From the NCBI GenBank assembly GCA_030044485.1, contig JASHVQ010000139.1, positions 1 to 8,647 of the forward strand: 8,647 nucleotides of DNA. Reading direction: 5' to 3'. Shown piece by piece: positions 4,854-8,647 of the stretch. Origin of the DNA: Methylovirgula sp. (lineage in GTDB: Bacteria; Pseudomonadota; Alphaproteobacteria; Rhizobiales; Beijerinckiaceae). The translations under genes and the position numbers were made by a program. The notes beneath the pieces were generated by a model that saw only the letters and a program-made list of their open reading frames with translations, searched no databases and was not told where the DNA came from. Each line of letters opens with the position of its first letter. The first letter of the stretch is position 1.

Positions 4854-6884
4854 TCAGGCGCGCAGCGAAAATCTTTTCGCAACGGCAGCGGCGTGGCGGG
4901 CGTCGTCAAGGCTCACCCTGCCCTCCCTGGCTTTCACCATTTGCAGTGCCGCAAAGAGCCGCGGCGTGGCGTGCTGCAGATCGAGGTCGGCGTCCGGATC
5001 GCCATCCGCAAGCGCCTCGGCAACGGTGGCGATTTCGCCCGCCGTCCCTCCCTGTTCGAGGGCGAGCATCAAAGCCAGGAGTGCCCGATGCTCAGGCGCT
5101 TGCGCGCGGGCGAGGCGGTAAAGGTTGACGAAGCGCTTGACGGCGCGCGGCGAGCCGCCGGCGAGCGTCGCCAGCTTGGCGAGCAAGTCGGATTCGGCCG
5201 CCGATATCGACCAGTCGACGGGCGGCCTTTCCGTCGGCAAATCGCTGTCCCCAGAATCTTTGGGTTGGCTGGGCTCGCCCATAGCCGAAAGATGCGCGAC
5301 GAAAGCGGCATAATCGCTTGGGGCTGCGAGCCGACAGGGCACCTGGATCCACTTTTCGAGCGGCGCTCCTTCTCCGAACCCGGCGAGATTGGCCGTCATC
5401 AGCGTGACGACGCCGGAATTGGCGAAAGCCCGATGCGCCGTCTCCAGAAGGGCATGGGCTTTGGTTCGCGGCAGAATATCGAGACCGTCGATGGCGACGA
5501 CCAATCGCTGCGGCACGGAGGCCGGCCCGGCCGACGCTGCGCCCCCGGCGCCGCTGCGCCGCATGCCGTCCATGAAGGTCCCGATCGCCGCGAAAAAGCG
5601 ATCGGCTTGCGCCTTGGGACTTGCGTCTTCGAAAGGCGAAGGCTCGGCCTGGGGATCGGCGCGCAGCTTATGTCCGGCGCGGCGATCGGCCTCGGCGGCG
5701 CGGCGGGTTGCGAGTGCCACATCCGCTTCGACGCCATCGACGCGCCGCACCTGATGCGCGTAGAGCGCATCGAGGGCGCGGCGCCGGTTGACGACCTCGG
5801 TTTGCAGGAGACCGACGCCGCGCAACAGCGGGCGAAGAAAGCGCAGCCCACGCCAAATGTTGACGAGCAGGGAAAATGCCGCGGCCGCATAGGCGGCTCT
5901 GGCGGCAAGAGCCAGCCACCCGATATGCGCTTCGCTCCAGGTGGCGGCCGAGGCCAGCCCTTGGCTGGCGTTGCGCAGAACGTCGAGCCATTTCGCCTTG
6001 TCGGCCACCGCGATATCGAGTCCGAGGCCGAGGAGCGCGAAAATCGCGGCCGTCAGCAACAAGCCGCCCTGCCCTCTGAAAGCCCAAAAGGCGCGCGACG
6101 CGGCGCCGAGGCGCGCACCGGGGCCGCCCGATTCGGCGACGTCGCGCAGCATGGATTTGTAATTGGCGATCGTGTCGCCCTCTATCCCGAAACCTGCAAG
6201 GCGGCTTTCGATCTTGGCGCGATTGGTGCGCGCATAGGCATCGACCTGGGAACCGGCGGATTCATAAAGAACGGTCTCTGCGAGGCGCGCGCGACGCATC
6301 TCGATCTCTTCGAGCTTCTGGCGCTCGGCGTCGAGCCGGCGGCGTGCTTCGTCGAGTCGCTCGGCCGCCTCGCGCGCGACGATCTGCGGATCGCGCACCG
6401 CATGCGCGACTTCGCGGACGAACGCCGGAAATTCGCTCTTGATCCCGTCATAGAAGGCGCGCGCCAGCGCGACGCTCGGTTCGCCGTCAAGCGTGGCGGC
6501 GTCGATGTTAAGTGTCGCGACATTGGTCAGAAAGGGACTGAGGGGGGCGCCGACCGCGGCGCCGCTGAGCGCCTCTATTTCGGCCAGAAGCTTGCCGAGC
6601 GCGAAGCTCTTGCCGCAGCCCGGCTCGCCCAGCAGAGCAATAGTCAGCGGCGGCTCCGTGCCGGCGTGAACCGCAAGCTCCGCCAACGGCCGCAATAGGC
6701 TTGCGAGCCCCAGGGCATCGGCGCCGCGCGGCACGTCGGCGGCGAAGATTTTAGCTTTTTTGTCGGCGACCTTCGTCTCCTCGACGCCGGCTTGGCTCGG
6801 CGCGACCGGATCGGAGTCGTTTTGCTTTTCGAGATCGCGCGGCGCGCTTTCGGGCGGCTTGCCGTTGGTCTCGACAACATCCAT
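4854..6884 (-). CDS. KAP family P-loop NTPase, membrane-anchored
   Basis: This 676-residue protein has the layout of KAP NTPases (named after Kidins220/ARMS and PifA). First comes a disordered charged N-terminus (1-48), then a helix and Walker A GEPGCGKS (86-93). A predicted coiled coil with many Arg/Glu residues (about 163-205), two membrane helices (274-294 and 321-343) and a second charged helical region (about 360-410) follow. Walker B is LVVAIDGLD (461-469), with MTANL (496-500) as the sensor strand and GGSPRAVKRFVNLYR (576-590) as the family's terminal Arg-rich motif. The two helices inserted between Walker A and B place the ATPase domain in the cytoplasm on the inner membrane. Typical members have DDLD at Walker B; here it is DGLD (Asp466, Asp469). 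Some bacterial KAP proteins act in phage exclusion (PifA), but most have no known role, and nothing nearby argues for defence. ATG 6884 follows AAAGGGAC, a good ribosome-binding site. Confidence 0.85.
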   Translation of the reverse strand: MDVVETNGKPPESAPRDLEKQNDSDPVAPSQAGVEETKVADKKAKIFAADVPRGADALGLASLLRPLAELAVHAGTEPPLTIALLGEPGCGKSFALGKLLAEIEALSGAAVGAPLSPFLTNVATLNIDAATLDGEPSVALARAFYDGIKSEFPAFVREVAHAVRDPQIVAREAAERLDEARRRLDAERQKLEEIEMRRARLAETVLYESAGSQVDAYARTNRAKIESRLAGFGIEGDTIANYKSMLRDVAESGGPGARLGAASRAFWAFRGQGGLLLTAAIFALLGLGLDIAVADKAKWLDVLRNASQGLASAATWSEAHIGWLALAARAAYAAAAFSLLVNIWRGLRFLRPLLRGVGLLQTEVVNRRRALDALYAHQVRRVDGVEADVALATRRAAEADRRAGHKLRADPQAEPSPFEDASPKAQADRFFAAIGTFMDGMRRSGAGGAASAGPASVPQRLVVAIDGLDILPRTKAHALLETAHRAFANSGVVTLMTANLAGFGEGAPLEKWIQVPCRLAAPSDYAAFVAHLSAMGEPSQPKDSGDSDLPTERPPVDWSISAAESDLLAKLATLAGGSPRAVKRFVNLYRLARAQAPEHRALLALMLALEQGGTAGEIATVAEALADGDPDADLDLQHATPRLFAALQMVKAREGRVSLDDARHAAAVAKRFSLRA

Positions 6885-7133
6885 GTCCCTTTGCCCTTTC
6901 GTCTGGCCCGCAGGTCAAACATGCGATTGTGTCCGCCAAAAGACCGTAACCGCCGCAGGCAGCGCGAGCCCTCGTCGGGGCACTGGACCGCGCGCGGCGA
7001 GGCCGCTAGAGCATGATCCGCAAACGAAACCGCTTTGCACGAAATGACGCGGCGACGGTAAACATCCGCGCCGGGCAAGGCCGCCAGTTCCTCGGCGCGA
7101 TCATGTCCCTTGAACAAGAGAGCTAATGTCTCG
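6885..7133. promoter_or_regulatory. Divergent control region of the KAP gene and ettA
   Basis: These 249 bp separate the KAP gene (minus) from ettA (plus) and should hold both promoters; I cannot name convincing -35/-10 pairs. It contains AGCCC-TCGTC-GGGGC (6967-6981), able to form a small hairpin, and the repeat-like segment at 7006-7046. CATGATC (7012-7018) has its exact inverse GATCATG at 7100-7106. An ATG at 7126 is out of frame with ettA. No protein-like frame is present. Confidence 0.35.
7006..7046 (+). repeat. Degenerate Rhizobiales-type intergenic palindrome
   Basis: The segment begins CTAGAGCATGATCCGCAAAC and continues through GAAACCGCTTTGCACG. From memory, dispersed palindromic intergenic repeats in Rhizobiales start TAGAGCATGATCCG, have a GAACCGG-like centre and end CGGATCATGCTC. 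Here the left arm is intact and the centre is recognisable (GCAAA at 7020-7024 inverted as TTTGC at 7034-7038), but the right arm is lost; a GATCATG 55 bp further on may be its displaced remainder. Copy number elsewhere in the genome cannot be seen from this window. Confidence 0.45.
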
Positions 7134-8647
7134 ATGGCGCGGCAATATATCTATCATATGCGAGGTTTGACCAAGGTCTATCCGGGCGGCAAGAAAGTCC
7201 TCGAAAACGTCAATCTCGGCTTTTATCCCGAGGCGAAAATCGGCGTGCTCGGCGCAAACGGCGCCGGAAAATCGACGCTGTTGCGGATCATGGCCGGGCT
7301 CGACATGGAATTTTCCGGCGAGGGTTTCGTCGCCGAGGGAACCAGGGTCGGCTATTTGCCGCAGGAGCCGCAGCTCGACGCGAGCCTCGACGTACGCGGC
7401 AACGTCATGCTCGGCGTCGCCGACAAGCAGGCGACGCTCGACCGCTATAACGCGCTCGCCGCCGATTATTCCGAAGAGAGCGCCGACGAGATGACGCGCC
7501 TGCAGGACGAGATCGAGGCGCAGGGCCTCTGGGATCTCGATGCGCGGGTGGACCTCGCCATGGAGGCGCTCGGCTGCCCGCCCGACCACATGCCGGTGGC
7601 GCAGCTTTCGGGCGGCGAGAAACGCCGCGTCGCGCTCTGTAAATTGCTGCTCGAAAAGCCCAACCTTTTGCTTCTCGACGAGCCGACCAATCATCTCGAC
7701 GCCGAGACGGTCGCTTGGCTCGAAGGCCATCTGCGTGCCTATAGCGGGGCGATCCTCATCGTCACCCACGACCGCTATTTCCTCGACAATGTGACGGGCT
7801 GGATTCTCGAACTCGACCGCGGCCGCGGCATACCTTACGAGGGCAATTATTCCTCCTGGCTGGTGCAGAAGCAGAGACGCCTCGCGCAAGAGAACCGCGA
7901 AGAGGCGGCGCGCTTGCGCCAGCTCGAGGCCGAGGCCGAATGGATCGCGGCGAGCCCCAAGGCGCGCCAGGCGAAATCCAAGGCACGCATCCAGCGTTAT
8001 GAGGACCTGCTTGCCAAAGACAGCGATCGCGCCGCGGGCGCCGCGCAGATCGTGATCCCCATCGCCGAACGGCTCGGCGCCAATGTCGTCAATGTGGAGC
8101 ATCTCTCGAAAGGCTTCGGCGACCGGCTGCTCATTGAAGATCTCTCCTTCAAATTGCCGCCCGGCGGGATCGTCGGCGTGATCGGCCCGAACGGCGCCGG
8201 CAAGACCACCCTCTTCCGCATGATCACCGGCCAGGACAAGCCCGACAGCGGTGCGATCACATTCGGCGAGACGGTGCGGCTCGGCTATGTCGACCAGTCG
8301 CGTGACGCGCTCGACGGCTCGAAGACCGTTTGGGAGGAAATTTCCGGCGGCAATGATCTCATCACGCTCGGCAAGCGCGAAGTGAACTCGCGCGCCTATG
8401 TCGGCGCCTTCAATTTCAAAGGCCCCGATCAGCAGAAAAAGGTCGGCCAGCTCTCGGGCGGCGAGCGCAACCGCGTGCATCTCGCCAAAATGCTGAAGTC
8501 CGGCGCCAATGTTCTCATCCTCGACGAGCCGACCAACGACCTCGACGTCGACACGCTGCGCGCCCTAGAAGAGGCGCTGGCCGACTACGCCGGCTGCGTG
8601 ATCGTCAGCTCGCACGACCGCTTCTTCCTCGACCGCATCGCCACGCA
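7134..8647 (+). CDS. ettA: Energy-dependent translational throttle protein EttA (3' truncated by window)
   Basis: EttA is a soluble ABC-F ATPase that binds the ribosomal E site and gates the first steps of elongation according to ADP/ATP ratio. The 504 codons present align with E. coli EttA (555 residues) end to end; about 50 C-terminal residues lie beyond the window. Domain 1 has Walker [10 protein letters not shown] (40-48), signature LSGGE (158-162) and Walker [13 protein letters not shown] with catalytic Glu183. The helical arm inserted before the first signature (about 105-150) is what separates EttA from other ABC-F proteins. A charged linker helix pair ([17 protein letters not shown] onward) follows. 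Domain 2 has Walker [10 protein letters not shown] (351-359), signature LSGGE (440-444) and [11 protein letters not shown] with Glu465. ATG 7134 gives the family start MARQYIYHM; the upstream AAGAGAG is a poorly spaced ribosome-binding site. Transcribed away from the KAP gene. Confidence 0.97.
   Translation, partial: MARQYIYHMRGLTKVYPGGKKVLENVNLGFYPEAKIGVLGANGAGKSTLLRIMAGLDMEFSGEGFVAEGTRVGYLPQEPQLDASLDVRGNVMLGVADKQATLDRYNALAADYSEESADEMTRLQDEIEAQGLWDLDARVDLAMEALGCPPDHMPVAQLSGGEKRRVALCKLLLEKPNLLLLDEPTNHLDAETVAWLEGHLRAYSGAILIVTHDRYFLDNVTGWILELDRGRGIPYEGNYSSWLVQKQRRLAQENREEAARLRQLEAEAEWIAASPKARQAKSKARIQRYEDLLAKDSDRAAGAAQIVIPIAERLGANVVNVEHLSKGFGDRLLIEDLSFKLPPGGIVGVIGPNGAGKTTLFRMITGQDKPDSGAITFGETVRLGYVDQSRDALDGSKTVWEEISGGNDLITLGKREVNSRAYVGAFNFKGPDQQKKVGQLSGGERNRVHLAKMLKSGANVLILDEPTNDLDVDTLRALEEALADYAGCVIVSSHDRFFLDRIAT

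Noticed and set aside
4706..4909. 67-codon frame on the minus strand between the transporter and KAP genes
   Set aside because: It overlaps the 3' end of the KAP gene in another frame and has no ribosome-binding site or motif.
4716..6698. 660-codon open frame on the plus strand
   Set aside because: It is opposite the KAP NTPase gene. The open frame follows from GC-rich third positions, and the peptide has Arg/Gly-rich composition without motifs.
7101..8480. 459-codon open frame on the minus strand
   Set aside because: It lies exactly opposite ettA, whose plus-strand frame carries every ABC-F motif. The minus-strand peptide is low-complexity, rich in Arg, Ala, Glu and Gly, with no recognisable domain.

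Overview
The window is GC-rich bacterial chromosomal DNA that looks alphaproteobacterial. Rhizobiales, and perhaps Beijerinckiaceae-like, is my best guess. It rests on GC-skewed third codon positions, the protein families present, and a decayed copy at about 7006-7046 of an intergenic palindrome ('TAGAGCATGATCCG...') that I remember from many Rhizobiales genomes. This placement is inference; no rRNA or other taxonomic marker lies in the window.

Layout. Positions 1-176 hold no convincing gene. They carry two near-identical copies of a CATTGGGG(C)TCCATT motif and a DnaA-box-like hairpin, possibly the end of an IS21-type element whose body would lie left of the window. A small cysteine-rich lipoprotein gene (204-521, +) follows. 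Next is what reads as the last 50 or so codons of an outer-membrane beta-barrel gene (533-697, +), cut off from its 5' part, so 1-730 looks like a rearranged junction. A hairpin at 733-761 separates it from a DUF1097 inner-membrane protein gene (787-1296, -).

The centre is a molybdenum cofactor group: mobA (1539-2219, +), a tusA-family sulfurtransferase on the opposite strand (2206-2436, -), and mobB (2485-2982, +). mobA and tusA overlap tail to tail by 14 bp. tusA and mobB diverge from a 48-bp gap that holds a consensus -10 box inside a short palindrome. A hairpin at 3010-3035 closes mobB and the convergent gene for a 544-residue OFA-family (oxalate/formate antiporter-like) MFS transporter (3060-4694, -). 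MobA and MobB complete the bis-MGD cofactor of enzymes such as formate dehydrogenase. TusA is linked to sulfur supply for that cofactor in E. coli, and OFA carriers move small carboxylates. A functional link through formate/oxalate metabolism is attractive but inferred only from proximity.

The right part holds a KAP-family P-loop NTPase with a membrane hairpin inserted between its Walker motifs (4854-6884, -). A divergent intergenic region (6885-7133) follows, then the translational ABC-F ATPase EttA (7134 to the window end, +, about 50 codons cut off). Long open frames opposite the transporter, the KAP gene and ettA are codon-bias shadows.

I see no CRISPR array, tRNA, rRNA, prophage or clear new multi-gene system. 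The points most worth a second look are the palindromic, apparently leaderless tusA promoter, the mobA/tusA/mobB strand arrangement, the OFA carrier with Trp where OxlT has its substrate-binding Lys, the KAP protein, and the junction at the left edge.
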